A DNA stretch of 64,000 nt, taken from Mailhella massiliensis (GTDB lineage Bacteria > Desulfobacterota > Desulfovibrionia > Desulfovibrionales > Desulfovibrionaceae). Where the stretch lies: positions 53,114 to 117,113 of the forward strand of contig NZ_LT706943.1 of NCBI RefSeq assembly GCF_900155525.1, written 5' to 3'. Below, piece by piece: positions 1 through 8,437 of this stretch (its first letter is position 1; each line of letters opens with the position of its first letter). The notes under the pieces are model-generated. The model ran no database searches and was not told where the DNA came from. It was given only the letters and a program-made list of their open reading frames with translations. The position numbers were made by a program, and so were the translations under genes.

Positions 1-170
1 AGTTCCGCCATGAACTGACCGTAATCGCCGGTCTTGGCGGAAATGACGGGTTCCCGGCCCTCAGCCATGAGGGCGAAGGCTCCGGAGCTGGGCGGATTGT
101 TCCAGGCTTTGAACAGGCCGGTTTCCCGGAAGCTCTTGAAGGGGGGACGGATGCGGAAGTCGATGATCAT
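1..170 (-). CDS. Amidohydrolase-fold protein, N-terminal part only (runs off the window)
   Basis: The visible 56 codons begin MIIDFRIRPP and continue in the same pattern as the two complete paralogues at 288-1151 and 5440-6300. The start ATG at 170 has a GGAGC ribosome site 6 bases upstream. It belongs to the amidohydrolase-2 (PF04909-like) TIM-barrel family, whose members hydrolyse, hydrate or decarboxylate small carboxylated compounds. The first metal-binding pair of the family, normally His-x-His after the opening Ile-Asp, reads Arg-Ile-Arg here. It lies 117 bases downstream of the next paralogue and is probably in the same transcript. The C-terminus and therefore the length cannot be judged. 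Confidence 0.75.
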   Translation of the reverse strand, partial: MIIDFRIRPPFKSFRETGLFKAWNNPPSSGAFALMAEGREPVISAKTGDYGQFMAE

Positions 171-287
171 AAGGCGCTCCTTGATGATGGTAACTGGAAT
201 GATCTGACAAGTGGCGGCCGAACGCGGAAAAGAGGAGCCTTGTCCGCAAGGCACGGCCGGTCGTCATGGAGACGGAAGGGGCGTGCT

Positions 288-1151
288 TCAGGATATTTGA
301 AGATGCAGCAGTTTGGCCCCGTTTTTCCAGAAGAATTTTTCTTTCGGGCCGGGGAGCCATTGTCCCTGTTCCAAGGAAAGCTCCACGGCTTGTCCGAAGC
401 CGCGGATGGGGTAGGAACTGCCGAACAGAACCTGATCCTGGAGCATGTGATTGTACATGATACGCTGCTCCTTAGCCGTGTTGATGAACGGAAAGTAAAA
501 ATAGCAGTCGGGGATGAGGTAGATGTTGGGGTAGCGTACGGCGATGGCCATGAGTTCCGTGAGCAGCGGCCAGCATGCGTGGGTGATGAGTATGGGCATG
601 GCGGGGCAGGCCATGGCTATCTGTTCCACATGATAGGGCGAGTTCCACTTCGTGCTTTCGCCGCAGTTGAAGTTCAGCGTGGTGGTGAAGAGCAGCCCCA
701 GGGATTCGATTTTCTTGTAGAGGGGGAACAGACGGCTGTCGTTGAGAAAGAGGGGTTCGGAACTCCAGAAGGGTTCTATACATATCCCCACCATGCCCAT
801 GGCGGCGGCACGTTCGATCTGTTCCATGGCATCGGAAGCCAGAGGATCGACGGCGGGCATTCCCGCGAATCTTCCCGGATACTTTTTCATGATGCTCAGG
901 AGATCATCTGCCGTAACATTGCCTCTCCCCTTGTCATGAACCTTAGTCATGCGTCCGATGATGACGCTTATATCAATACCGGCATCCGTCATTTCCTTGA
1001 CGAATAAATCCATATCACCGTCCATGGAAGGAGTTTTTATTCTTCCTTCCCACTGGTTACGGTAAGGCGAATTCGGATTTTCCCAAACTTCAAATGCGCC
1101 GGACCTGAGATAGCTTTCAATCGGTGGTCTTACCCTGAAATCAATAATCAT
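288..1151 (-). CDS. Amidohydrolase-2 family protein, atypical metal site
   Basis: 287 residues, full length for the family. The frame is open upstream to 1391, but the start at 1151 is chosen because MIIDFRVRPP matches the starts of both paralogues and has AGGA upstream. Conserved landmarks are present (His191 in THACWP on a barrel strand, FGSSYP at 243-248), but the canonical HxH at residues 6-8 is RVR and the catalytic Asp of FGSDxP is Ser246. The family includes ACMSD-like decarboxylases, 4-oxalomesaconate hydratase-like enzymes and lactonases; with these ligands missing, ordinary metal hydrolysis is doubtful. It is preceded by a sigma-54 type promoter at 1233-1248 and lies convergent-side to the regulator gene at 1622. 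Substrate unknown. Confidence 0.85.
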   Translation of the reverse strand: MIIDFRVRPPIESYLRSGAFEVWENPNSPYRNQWEGRIKTPSMDGDMDLFVKEMTDAGIDISVIIGRMTKVHDKGRGNVTADDLLSIMKKYPGRFAGMPAVDPLASDAMEQIERAAAMGMVGICIEPFWSSEPLFLNDSRLFPLYKKIESLGLLFTTTLNFNCGESTKWNSPYHVEQIAMACPAMPILITHACWPLLTELMAIAVRYPNIYLIPDCYFYFPFINTAKEQRIMYNHMLQDQVLFGSSYPIRGFGQAVELSLEQGQWLPGPKEKFFWKNGAKLLHLQIS

Positions 1152-1232
1152 GGCTTCATCCTGATATGTGCATGTTGAAGGCAAAAATTCCATGAATATG
1201 GAATAGACGGTATCTGTTATGTTTTTATTCTT

Positions 1233-1248
1233 TGCAAGAAACATGCCA
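1233..1248 (-). promoter_or_regulatory. Sigma-54 (-24/-12) promoter
   Basis: On the minus strand the sequence reads TGGCAT-GTTTC-TTGCA, one mismatch from the consensus TGGCAC-N5-TTGCA, with the GG and GC pairs correctly spaced. The predicted start lies near 1221, about 70 bases ahead of the amidohydrolase start at 1151. A matching enhancer-binding regulator is encoded divergently at 1622. A second promoter with the same TGGCATG core is at 8321-8336. Confidence 0.75.
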
Positions 1249-1530
1249 TATTGAAAAGCCGATGAAGTCCGAAAGGATTCGCGTGAAAAGAACCTGAGAC
1301 AGGCCAGAAAAGTTTTTTTTCTTTTCATGAGGGGAAAAAAGAGCAGAGATGATGTTGTCAGGAGAAAAAGAGTGAGGTAATATTGCATCACTTTAAAAAG
1401 ATGAAAACAAATATAACTATTTGGTAATAAAGAATAAAAAAAATAAATTTTTTATTTGTGCCCTTTTTCATAAGCTGAAAAGCATCAGGGCATCTGTTTG
1501 CATTTATATTAAAAAATATAATATTTCAAT

Positions 1531-1547
1531 AGATTATTTAATAATCT
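1531..1547. repeat. Inverted repeat, possible operator of the sigma-54 regulator
   Basis: AGATTATT and AATAATCT form perfect 8-base arms around a single T, 75 bases upstream of the regulator start. The whole stretch 1392-1600 is strongly AT-rich compared with its surroundings and carries no gene. Autoregulation or enhancer binding is an inference from position only. Confidence 0.4.
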
Positions 1548-1621
1548 AAAATGTTCAACTTTCGTATTATGATGCATAAAAGCCTCAAATGAAGGAACGG
1601 CTTTGAATCTGGAGGACCGCC

Positions 1622-3037
1622 ATGGATATGATCGAGGATTTTTTTGCCCGGAATCTGGAAATGCTGAAAACTCTGGCCGACGATCAGAGCGTGGGGGTAT
1701 GGATCAACTCCGCCGACGGAGAGATTCTGTATGCGAGCCGGGGGGTCCGGGATCAGTACGGCGTCGATCCCGAGCAGCTTCTCGGGCATAATGCCACCTA
1801 TCTTGTGGAAAGAGGTCTTGCCAGCAGTCAGGGCCTGCTTGAGACGCTCCGTACCCGGGAGATAGGCAGGGCGGTATGCACCACGCAGATCGGGCGCAAG
1901 GTGTCCATCACCTGCTATCCGTTTTTTCGGGAGAACGGAAAGCTGTGGCGGATCATAGGCATCAGCAGAAGCCTGGAGGATACGGCAGAAGCGCGAAAGG
2001 AAGAGGAGCTTGAGGAAGAGAGTTCTTCCCGCATACGAATAGAGGAGAAGCTGAAGGAACCCTTCATTGCCGTGAGCAGTCAGATGCGGACCATCATGGA
2101 CTCTCTGGAAAGGCTGGGACAGAGCGACGCCACCGTCATGATCCGAGGAGAGTCGGGCGTCGGCAAGGACGGCATAGCCTACAGGCTGCACAAGTTCAGC
2201 CGTCGGGCCGAACAGCCCTATGTGGTGATAAACTGCGCGACCATTCCTGAAAATCTTATAGAATCCGAGCTGTTCGGTTATGAGAAGGGCGCGTTTACCA
2301 ATGCCACATCATCCAAGATGGGGCTTTTTGAAATGGCTAATCACGGTACCATCTTTCTGGACGAGGTGGGGGATATGCCGCTTGCCGTTCAGGTCAAGCT
2401 GCTGCGCTGCATTCAGAACAGGCAGATTCTGCGGGTGGGCGGCAAAAAGATGATAAACCTCGACGTGCGCTTCATTACGGCCACCAATCAGCCTGTGGAG
2501 GAAATGGTTGCCGCCGGGAAGTTCAGAGAGGATCTTTATTATCGCCTCAACGTCATAAAGCTGATGATTCCCCCGCTGCGGGAACGATATCAGGATATTA
2601 TGCCGCTTGCGAGGCATTTCCTGCGGAATTTCAACAAGAAATACAGCACAGACAAGCAGTTTTCCAAGGCGGTACAGCGTATTTTTCATGCCTATTCATG
2701 GCCGGGCAATGTCAGAGAGCTGGAAAACACCGTGGAACACGCGGTGGCGCTCTGTCCGTTTGCCATCATAGGGCCGCAGTTTGTGCCCCAGTACATTACT
2801 GATGCACTGAAAAGAGAGGGAGAAGGGGGAGAAGTCATGACCCTGAAGGAGGCGACGGAGGCGTGCGAGAAGAAGCTTCTTGCGGAGGTGATGCTGCGAT
2901 ATCCTTCCAGCAGAAAGGCTGCACAGGTTCTGGGGTGCGATCAGACCACGGTGCTTCGCAAGCTGAAGAAGTACGGTCTGACCTATGAAAGCCCTGACCC
3001 CGGTGAGAACAGGAAGTTTTTCCAGATGGGGCTGTAG
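1622..3037 (+). CDS. Sigma-54 enhancer-binding regulator (PAS, AAA+, TyrR-type HTH)
   Basis: 471 residues. Residues 15-115 form a PAS-like sensor, 120-147 a charged coiled linker, 150-390 an AAA+ domain with Walker A GESGVGKD (176-183), Walker B TIFLDEVGD and the arginine segment FREDLYYRLN, and the end carries a helix-turn-helix (SSRKAAQVLGCDQTT...) of the TyrR rather than Fis style. The loop that contacts sigma-54, normally GAFTGA, reads GAFTNA (223-228). It probably senses a small metabolite through the PAS domain and activates the two -24/-12 promoters at 1233 and 8321, which drive the operons on either side. No receiver domain is present, so it is not a two-component regulator. The start ATG follows GGAGGACCGCC. 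Confidence 0.9.
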   Translation: MDMIEDFFARNLEMLKTLADDQSVGVWINSADGEILYASRGVRDQYGVDPEQLLGHNATYLVERGLASSQGLLETLRTREIGRAVCTTQIGRKVSITCYPFFRENGKLWRIIGISRSLEDTAEARKEEELEEESSSRIRIEEKLKEPFIAVSSQMRTIMDSLERLGQSDATVMIRGESGVGKDGIAYRLHKFSRRAEQPYVVINCATIPENLIESELFGYEKGAFTNATSSKMGLFEMANHGTIFLDEVGDMPLAVQVKLLRCIQNRQILRVGGKKMINLDVRFITATNQPVEEMVAAGKFREDLYYRLNVIKLMIPPLRERYQDIMPLARHFLRNFNKKYSTDKQFSKAVQRIFHAYSWPGNVRELENTVEHAVALCPFAIIGPQFVPQYITDALKREGEGGEVMTLKEATEACEKKLLAEVMLRYPSSRKAAQVLGCDQTTVLRKLKKYGLTYESPDPGENRKFFQMGL

Positions 3038-3065
3038 GGGGGCGATCCGAAGGCCGCCCCGTACC

Positions 3066-3881
3066 TCAGAGCGTGTTGTCGTCGTTGAAAAGCACGGGAG
3101 GGTGCTCTCGCGGGGGCAGACGCTTGTAGCGGATGGCCGGATAGCCGGCCATGAGGGCGCCAGAGGCGGCGTATCCCTCGGGAAGGCGGAGTTCTTTCAG
3201 ATAATGGTCTCGGGCGATCTGAATGACGCTTCCGGCCCAGCATGAGCCGATGCCCCGAGTGAGCAGGGTGAGCTCCAGCTGAGTGATGGCGATGGCGCAG
3301 TCAGTGGGACCCCAGGGAGCTCCGACGGGAGTCATGGCTACAATAAGACACGGCGCGCCCCGCAGGAGACTGTCGCGACCTTCCACGGCGTTGTCGTAAT
3401 GACTGCGCAGTCGTTTCGTACCGCCCTGTTCGTAGTAGGGGAGAAGTTCCTTCCGCAGGCGTTCCAGCCTTTCCGGATCGTCGATGATCTTCCAGCACAG
3501 CGTTCTCATGTTGGAGGCGGAAGGTGCACTGGCCGTATCGGCCAGAGCTTCCAGAAGCAGCTTCCGTTCCGGTTTCCGGCGGGAAAAGCAGCCTGTGGAC
3601 CGTCTGCCTCTGAGCAGGTCGGCAAGCTGGCTGGAGGACGGACAGGGCGCGGCTTCGGGGAGGTGTTCGCCGGTCAGGCCGTCCAGGCTTACGGCAAAGG
3701 AAGGGCATACGGACAGGCAATGCCCGCAGTGCATGCACAGTTCGATCTTGTCTTTTCGTATGTTCATGCTGCCTGTTACGGGATCTTTTTCAAAAATGAA
3801 GCGACGGCAGGCTTTTTCGCACAGGCCGCATCCGATGCATCGTTCCGGGTTGATGCTGAGAAAGAAAGAGTTTTTTTTCAT
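3066..3881 (-). CDS. Ferredoxin-nitroreductase fusion protein
   Basis: 271 residues. The first 70 hold two [4Fe-4S] motifs (CIGCGLCEKAC and CMHCGHCLSVC), the rest is a nitroreductase-type FMN domain (SNMRTLCWKI, RGAPCLIVA, GIGSCWAG). Such fusions use ferredoxin-level electrons for FMN-dependent reduction of small, often unsaturated or nitro-substituted substrates; the true substrate is unknown. The frame stays open far upstream, but this start has AGGAGA 5 bases ahead and begins just before the cluster motif. It is the last gene of the operon that starts at 8275 and ends tail-to-tail with the regulator, 28 bases away. Confidence 0.85.
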   Translation of the reverse strand: MKKNSFFLSINPERCIGCGLCEKACRRFIFEKDPVTGSMNIRKDKIELCMHCGHCLSVCPSFAVSLDGLTGEHLPEAAPCPSSSQLADLLRGRRSTGCFSRRKPERKLLLEALADTASAPSASNMRTLCWKIIDDPERLERLRKELLPYYEQGGTKRLRSHYDNAVEGRDSLLRGAPCLIVAMTPVGAPWGPTDCAIAITQLELTLLTRGIGSCWAGSVIQIARDHYLKELRLPEGYAASGALMAGYPAIRYKRLPPREHPPVLFNDDNTL

Positions 3882-3900
3882 GCGGTCTCCTGAGAGGCGG

Positions 3901-3928
3901 AAGCGGGCGGTATTCATGCCGCCCGCTT
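3901..3928. terminator. Hairpin between operon genes (reads through on both strands)
   Basis: Ten-base perfect arms (AAGCGGGCGG and its complement) around an 8-base loop. On the plus strand it ends in TTTT, on the minus strand (the direction of the genes) there is no U-run, so it may slow or process the transcript rather than end it. Confidence 0.35.
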
Positions 3929-3969
3929 TTCGCGGGAAAGAGGTGGCGGATTTCCGGGCGTCCGTGCCG

Positions 3970-4002
3970 GGCAGAGGTCGCTGCGGGGAGGCGACCTCTG
4001 CC
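3970..4002. other. Strong intercistronic hairpin
   Basis: Perfect 12-base arms GGCAGAGGTCGC / GCGACCTCTGCC with a 9-base loop, just after the MmgE/PrpD gene. Like the neighbouring hairpin at 3901 it lacks a U-run in the direction of transcription. A role in mRNA stability or partial termination, lowering the nitroreductase gene relative to the rest, is plausible. Confidence 0.5.
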
Positions 4003-4018
4003 GTGTTTTCCGTGCGTG

Positions 4019-5428
4019 TCAGGCCGGAGTGAGCCGGTCTGCATCCGTGAGGCCGGGGGACGCTTCCGGCAGCATGAGCTGAACGAGGTCGGCGGAGTCC
4101 TGGAGATGCTCCAGGCGGTGAACCGTTTCCGAAAGTTTCTGCAGGCGTTTTTTTGAGATCGGATACAGGGAGGCGGCAGCACACATGGCCAGCTTCCGTT
4201 CCACTTCCATGAGGCTGAGCGGAGCTTCCCATGAGCCTTTCAGTCTGCGGCACACCCCGCTGTATTCCCTGCCGTTGTTCATGACGGCCGTCATGGTGAC
4301 GGGCACCATGGAGGCTGCGGGAACGGAGGCATCCACCGAGAGCTGCACTTTGCGGGCAAGCTCCCGGATCTCGGGGTTGCGCACGCCTTCGGGGGAGAAG
4401 TCTTCCAGACCGGCAGTACCTTTTGCCAGCCCCAGAGCTCCGCACCATGCGGCGCTGAGTATGCTCTCGACCACGGGGTTGCCCGTGATGTCATCGTAGC
4501 TCTTGCCGGAAACGCGCCAGGCGACTTCCGGCATGGCGATGTGCACGGAGCGTATCTGATGGTGATCGATTCCTTTCTCGTGGAGCATGATGCCCGCCTC
4601 CAGCGCGCCGACCGCATCCCTGGCGCAGGGAAAAGGCTTGAGGCCGATGTGCAGCATGTCCCATTCCGTGCCGAGATCCCGGACGATGGCCTCCCGATCA
4701 TAGTCGTTGTTTTCATAGAGCGGCATATAGCCGTAGGGACCTTCCAGCACATGAACCGGCCCGGTGATTCCTTTGAGGGCCAGCTGACAGGCCGTGATGC
4801 CGCAACGCACGGCAAAGCCCGGGTGCATACGCTTGACGAGAGCGCCGTCGACATTGGACTGCAGGGTGGATGCCGTCTGGGCGTAGGCTATGCCGTATGC
4901 GGCCGAAAGCTGCTCCACGTTCAGTCCCATGAGCTTGCCCGCAACGGTTGCGGCGCCGAAAGAAGCGAGCGTTCCCGTGCGGTTGAAACGAAGCGGAGCA
5001 TGGATGCTCCGGCCGATGCGTCCCATGACCTCGGCGCCGAGCGTGAGAGCGGTGATGAGCCTTTCGCCGCAGACGTTTCCCAGCTGTTCCGCCACGGCAA
5101 GACCGGCGGCCAGACAGGTGCAGTGCGTATGGGCGATGGCCTTGTCGTGGGTGTCGTCGAAGTCCAGCGCCTGAAAGAGGGTGGCATTGACCATGCCGGC
5201 ATGGATGGCGGGAATTTTTCCCCCGAAGACCAGCACCGTGGCCTGCTCCGCACCACCCGTTTCCAGCGCCCATTGAGCCAGTTCGCGGCAGCCGGGTGCG
5301 GCGGCTCCGGCCAGACCGCATGCCAGCGTGTCGAGGATCAGATACTTGTCATGTTTCACGACCTCTGCAGGCAGGTCGCAGAAATTCCTGTTGACGACGA
5401 AGTTGGCAATTTCCTTGATGGCGTCCAT
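4019..5428 (-). CDS. MmgE/PrpD family protein
   Basis: 469 residues, usual length for the family. It shows the characteristic features of 2-methylcitrate dehydratase-like proteins: LDTLACGLAGA near the N-terminus, NATLFQALDFDDTHD, then KRMHPGFAVRCGI and the C-terminal lid segment. Family members act without cofactor on polycarboxylates or related acids (dehydration, decarboxylation or epimerisation: PrpD, cis-aconitate decarboxylase, iminodisuccinate epimerase). It sits 11 bases after an amidohydrolase paralogue, so both are made from one message. Together they point to turnover of a small unsaturated or hydroxylated acid. The exact reaction cannot be assigned. Confidence 0.85.
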   Translation of the reverse strand: MDAIKEIANFVVNRNFCDLPAEVVKHDKYLILDTLACGLAGAAAPGCRELAQWALETGGAEQATVLVFGGKIPAIHAGMVNATLFQALDFDDTHDKAIAHTHCTCLAAGLAVAEQLGNVCGERLITALTLGAEVMGRIGRSIHAPLRFNRTGTLASFGAATVAGKLMGLNVEQLSAAYGIAYAQTASTLQSNVDGALVKRMHPGFAVRCGITACQLALKGITGPVHVLEGPYGYMPLYENNDYDREAIVRDLGTEWDMLHIGLKPFPCARDAVGALEAGIMLHEKGIDHHQIRSVHIAMPEVAWRVSGKSYDDITGNPVVESILSAAWCGALGLAKGTAGLEDFSPEGVRNPEIRELARKVQLSVDASVPAASMVPVTMTAVMNNGREYSGVCRRLKGSWEAPLSLMEVERKLAMCAAASLYPISKKRLQKLSETVHRLEHLQDSADLVQLMLPEASPGLTDADRLTPA

Positions 5429-5439
5429 GGCAGCTTCCG

Positions 5440-6300
5440 TCAGAGATTGAGAAGGCGGGCCGCGTTGTCATACATGGTGAGCTGCAGGGCTTCCGTCGTG
5501 AAGGGCAGGGCTTTCCACAGTTCTATGCTCTGGGCGATGCCCCGCACGGGGTAGGAACTGGCGAAGAGTACGCGGTGACGCAGGAAGGTGTTGACGGTAT
5601 GCACGAAGTTTTCCGCTCCGAACATGCCGGGCAGGTAGACATAGCAGTCCGGGATGAGCCAGATGTTGGTGTGCATCATGGCGACGCCGGTCATGAGTTC
5701 GAGATAGGGCCAGCAGGCGTGGGGCACAACGATTTTCAGCCGGGGAAAGGTCTGAGCCACATGCTGGACATGGATGGGGTGTGTATAGGTGAGATCCTTG
5801 ACGTAAAGCCCGCTCTGCATGATGGACACGATCATTCCGTGATCCTGGCAGTACTGGTAGACCCTGTCGATGACGGGATCATCGGCGTAGAGGGGCGGCG
5901 TGCTGAAGCTGGGGTCGATGCAGACACCGGTAAATCCCTGGGAACGGCGCAGTTCCAGTTCTTCCATCACATGGGGATCACGGGGTTCCACAGCGGCGAA
6001 GGGGAAGAACGCCCCCGGGTGTTCCCGTGACAGCATCAGGGCGTCGTCGTTGGTGGTGGAGGTGTGTGAGGTACCTATCTCACTGACTCTGCCCATGAGA
6101 ACGGCCGCTTTCACGTCGGCTTCCCTGAGTTCCTCAAGAAGGAGCGGAACGGAGCGTTGCTCGGCCGAGGGAATGGGCCTGCGGCCTGCGGTGGTGAACA
6201 TTTCTTCCGTCGGATCCTCCGGAGCGTTCCAGCAGCTTCCAAAGATTCCCAGGGAAAGATTGCCTGCATAGGGCGGACGGACACGGAAATCGATAATCAT
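5440..6300 (-). CDS. Amidohydrolase-2 family protein, atypical metal site (paralogue)
   Basis: 286 residues, starting MIIDFRVRPP after a strong GGAGG ribosome site; the frame is open further upstream but that part does not match the paralogues. It shares with the 288-1151 protein the substitution of HxH by RVR and of the last catalytic Asp by Ser (FASSYP), while PHACWP keeps the barrel His. Sequence between the conserved blocks is quite different from the paralogues, so they likely act on related but distinct intermediates, or form hetero-oligomers. It is the second gene of the four-gene operon 8275-3066. Confidence 0.85.
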   Translation of the reverse strand: MIIDFRVRPPYAGNLSLGIFGSCWNAPEDPTEEMFTTAGRRPIPSAEQRSVPLLLEELREADVKAAVLMGRVSEIGTSHTSTTNDDALMLSREHPGAFFPFAAVEPRDPHVMEELELRRSQGFTGVCIDPSFSTPPLYADDPVIDRVYQYCQDHGMIVSIMQSGLYVKDLTYTHPIHVQHVAQTFPRLKIVVPHACWPYLELMTGVAMMHTNIWLIPDCYVYLPGMFGAENFVHTVNTFLRHRVLFASSYPVRGIAQSIELWKALPFTTEALQLTMYDNAARLLNL

Positions 6301-6370
6301 AAGGGCCTCCCTGTGGTTGCATGAAAGGGGGCGGCGGAGGCTTTCGCGTCCGCCGCAGGGGTTCTTCACA

Positions 6371-8275
6371 TCAGAGGGCGCAGGCGCACAGGAATCCTTC
6401 GCGCGTGGCATCCTGTATCCTGCGGGGAGCCTGAGCGTCGCCTATGACATGGACATGACCGAAGGTTTTCTGAAGGGGTTCAAGCAGAGACTGGTCGGAG
6501 CGATATCCCGCCGCGATGATCACCGTATCGGCAGGGTATGTTTCGCCGTGGCTGATGACGCCGCAGGATTCGATGGCGGAGATGGCGGCGCCCGTGCAGA
6601 CCTGCACATGACAGCGTTCGAGCTCTTCCCTGATATGGCCGATGAAGGTGGCTCCGCAGTCGCGGGCGATGGCCCCGGCCATTTCGAGAATGGAGACCTG
6701 ACGGCCTTTTTCCGCAAGAAAGAGCGCCGTTTCCACACCGACGAGTCCGCCGCCGATGATGACGACTTTTTCTCCGGTACGGACGCTGCCTGCCAACACG
6801 TCTTCCGCCATCACCACCAGGGGCAGATTCACGCCCGGAATGGGGGGCAGGCTCTGCCGCGCGCCGGTGGCAAGCACGACGTGGTCGGGGCTGTACTTCT
6901 GAACGTCCCCGGGCGTGAGTATGCGTTCGGACACGATCTGCACGCCCAGCTTTTTCATCTGGCCATGCAGGTATTCACGATACAGAAGAAAGGAAGCCTT
7001 TTCCGGCGGGGCCGCAACAATGCCGAGCTTTCCGCCGGAGGCGGGATCGGGATCGCACAAGGTGACGGCATGGCCGCGCAGAGCTGCGACCCGGGCGCAT
7101 TCCATGCCGGCGGGACCGCCGCCGATGATCACGACGCGTCCCGGACGGGGGCTTTTTTCCACGTTGCGTTCCGCTTCAAAGGAACATCGGGCGTTGACCA
7201 GGCATTCCGCCGCCCTGCCGGACATGATGCCGTCCGCGCAGCCCTGATTGCAGGCGACGCAGTAGCGGATTTCTTCATCACGGCCGTCCTTCATTTTCAG
7301 GATGAAATCCTCATCGGCCAGAAGCCCTCTGCCGATGGCCACCATATCGGCCTTGCCCGAGGTGACGATGTCTCTGACGAGGGCGGCGCTGTTCAGCCTT
7401 CCGGCGACGATGACGGGCACATGCAGGTTCTGTTTCAGCTCCTGCGCGTAGGGAAGGAGAAAGCCCCTTTTGACGAACATGGGCTGTATGCTCCATTGCA
7501 GGGCGTCGTAGCTGCCGGCGGAAAGGCTGACGGCGCTTATGCCCGCTTCTTCCGCCATTCGGCAGATGGTCCGGACTTCCTCGAAATGCAGGCCGTCTTC
7601 CAGAAATTCCTCGGCCGAGATGCGTATGGTGACGGGCACGCGGTCCGAAGCTTCCCTAAGAAGGGAACGAAGCACGCGCATGGGAAAACGGCAGCGGTTT
7701 TCCAGTGATCCGCCGAAGGCGTCGGTTCTTTTGTTGCTGTGGGGGGAAAGAAAGCTGTGCAGCAGGTAGCCGTGGGCGAAATGAACTTCGATGAGGTCAA
7801 ACCCCGCCGCCATGGCCCGCCGCGCGCCGAGAATGAATTTCTGCTCCAGTTCATCCATGTCCTTTTCCGAGACTTCCCTCGGGTGGCTGTTCACCACGGC
7901 GCAGGGCAGGGCGGAAGGCGCGAGAGGAGTAAGCCCGGTTACGGCCTCGGAAGCCTGTCTGCCCGCATGGTAAAGCTGTGCTCCCATGCGGCCGCCCGCG
8001 TCATGAACGGCGCTGCAGAGCTTTTCCAGACCGGGGAGAAAGCTATTGTCCCAGATGCCTATCTGGGAGGGGAGTCCCGATCCTTCGGGTGAGATGGAGA
8101 TGGAACCGGTCATGATGATGGCGGCCTCCTTTTCCGCCCGTTCCCGGAAAAAGCGGATGAGGCGTTCGCTGACGCAGCCGCCTTTGTGGGCCATTCCGTT
8201 TTCCATGGGAGCCATCATGAAGCGGTTTTTCAGAGTAAGGGGTCCGATGCTTAGGGGGGAGAAAAGGTCAGTCAT
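6371..8275 (-). CDS. Old-yellow-enzyme/2,4-dienoyl-CoA reductase-like flavoprotein
   Basis: 634 residues in the order FMN TIM barrel (1-340), [4Fe-4S] motif (CVACNQGC then C after 11 residues), FAD/NAD(P) dinucleotide domains (VIIGGGPAGMEC and VIIGGGLVGVET). This is the FadH/BaiCD/trimethylamine-dehydrogenase layout, which moves hydride from NAD(P)H through FAD and the cluster to FMN and reduces a conjugated C=C bond. It leads the operon with the amidohydrolase, MmgE/PrpD and nitroreductase genes. The start at 8275 has AAGGA ahead and begins MTDLFSPLSIG, the normal family start. Its substrate is inferred only as an alpha,beta-unsaturated acid or thioester. Confidence 0.9.
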   Translation of the reverse strand: MTDLFSPLSIGPLTLKNRFMMAPMENGMAHKGGCVSERLIRFFRERAEKEAAIIMTGSISISPEGSGLPSQIGIWDNSFLPGLEKLCSAVHDAGGRMGAQLYHAGRQASEAVTGLTPLAPSALPCAVVNSHPREVSEKDMDELEQKFILGARRAMAAGFDLIEVHFAHGYLLHSFLSPHSNKRTDAFGGSLENRCRFPMRVLRSLLREASDRVPVTIRISAEEFLEDGLHFEEVRTICRMAEEAGISAVSLSAGSYDALQWSIQPMFVKRGFLLPYAQELKQNLHVPVIVAGRLNSAALVRDIVTSGKADMVAIGRGLLADEDFILKMKDGRDEEIRYCVACNQGCADGIMSGRAAECLVNARCSFEAERNVEKSPRPGRVVIIGGGPAGMECARVAALRGHAVTLCDPDPASGGKLGIVAAPPEKASFLLYREYLHGQMKKLGVQIVSERILTPGDVQKYSPDHVVLATGARQSLPPIPGVNLPLVVMAEDVLAGSVRTGEKVVIIGGGLVGVETALFLAEKGRQVSILEMAGAIARDCGATFIGHIREELERCHVQVCTGAAISAIESCGVISHGETYPADTVIIAAGYRSDQSLLEPLQKTFGHVHVIGDAQAPRRIQDATREGFLCACAL

Positions 8276-8320
8276 GGAATTTCCTTGGTAACTGGTGGAA
8301 GGGAATACACTTTTTTCAGA

Positions 8321-8336
8321 TGCATTTTTCATGCCA
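8321..8336 (-). promoter_or_regulatory. Sigma-54 (-24/-12) promoter
   Basis: Minus-strand TGGCATGAAAAATGCA keeps the GG/GC spacing of a -24/-12 promoter, with two mismatches from consensus. Transcription would begin near 8310, about 35 bases before the flavoprotein start at 8275. The core TGGCATG is identical to that at 1242-1248. An inverted repeat CCGGAAG/CTTCCGG lies just upstream (8368-8387) and might be an activator site. Confidence 0.65.
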
Positions 8337-8408
8337 AAACAGGAGAAAATTCCTTCTGAAAATAAGGCCGGAAGAAAAGACTTCCGGGAAAAGGGCGAGA
8401 GGCTTGCC

Positions 8409-8437
8409 TTGCGCGTCCTTTCCGGCCGTGCTACTCT
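8409..8437 (+). promoter_or_regulatory. lepB: Sigma-70 type promoter for lepB
   Basis: TTGCGC, 17 bases, TACTCT. The predicted start near 8445 lies 50-85 bases before the two possible lepB starts. Sequence fit is moderate; the position supports it. Confidence 0.45.

Noticed and set aside
288..1391. Longer amidohydrolase reading frame with an 80-residue hydrophobic N-terminus
   Set aside because: The paralogues start at MIIDFR, a ribosome site precedes that ATG, and the sigma-54 promoter lies inside the extension.
3066..4448. Nitroreductase frame extended 190 residues upstream into the MmgE/PrpD gene
   Set aside because: The extension overlaps a real gene and has chance composition; AGGAGA and the family N-terminus mark 3881.
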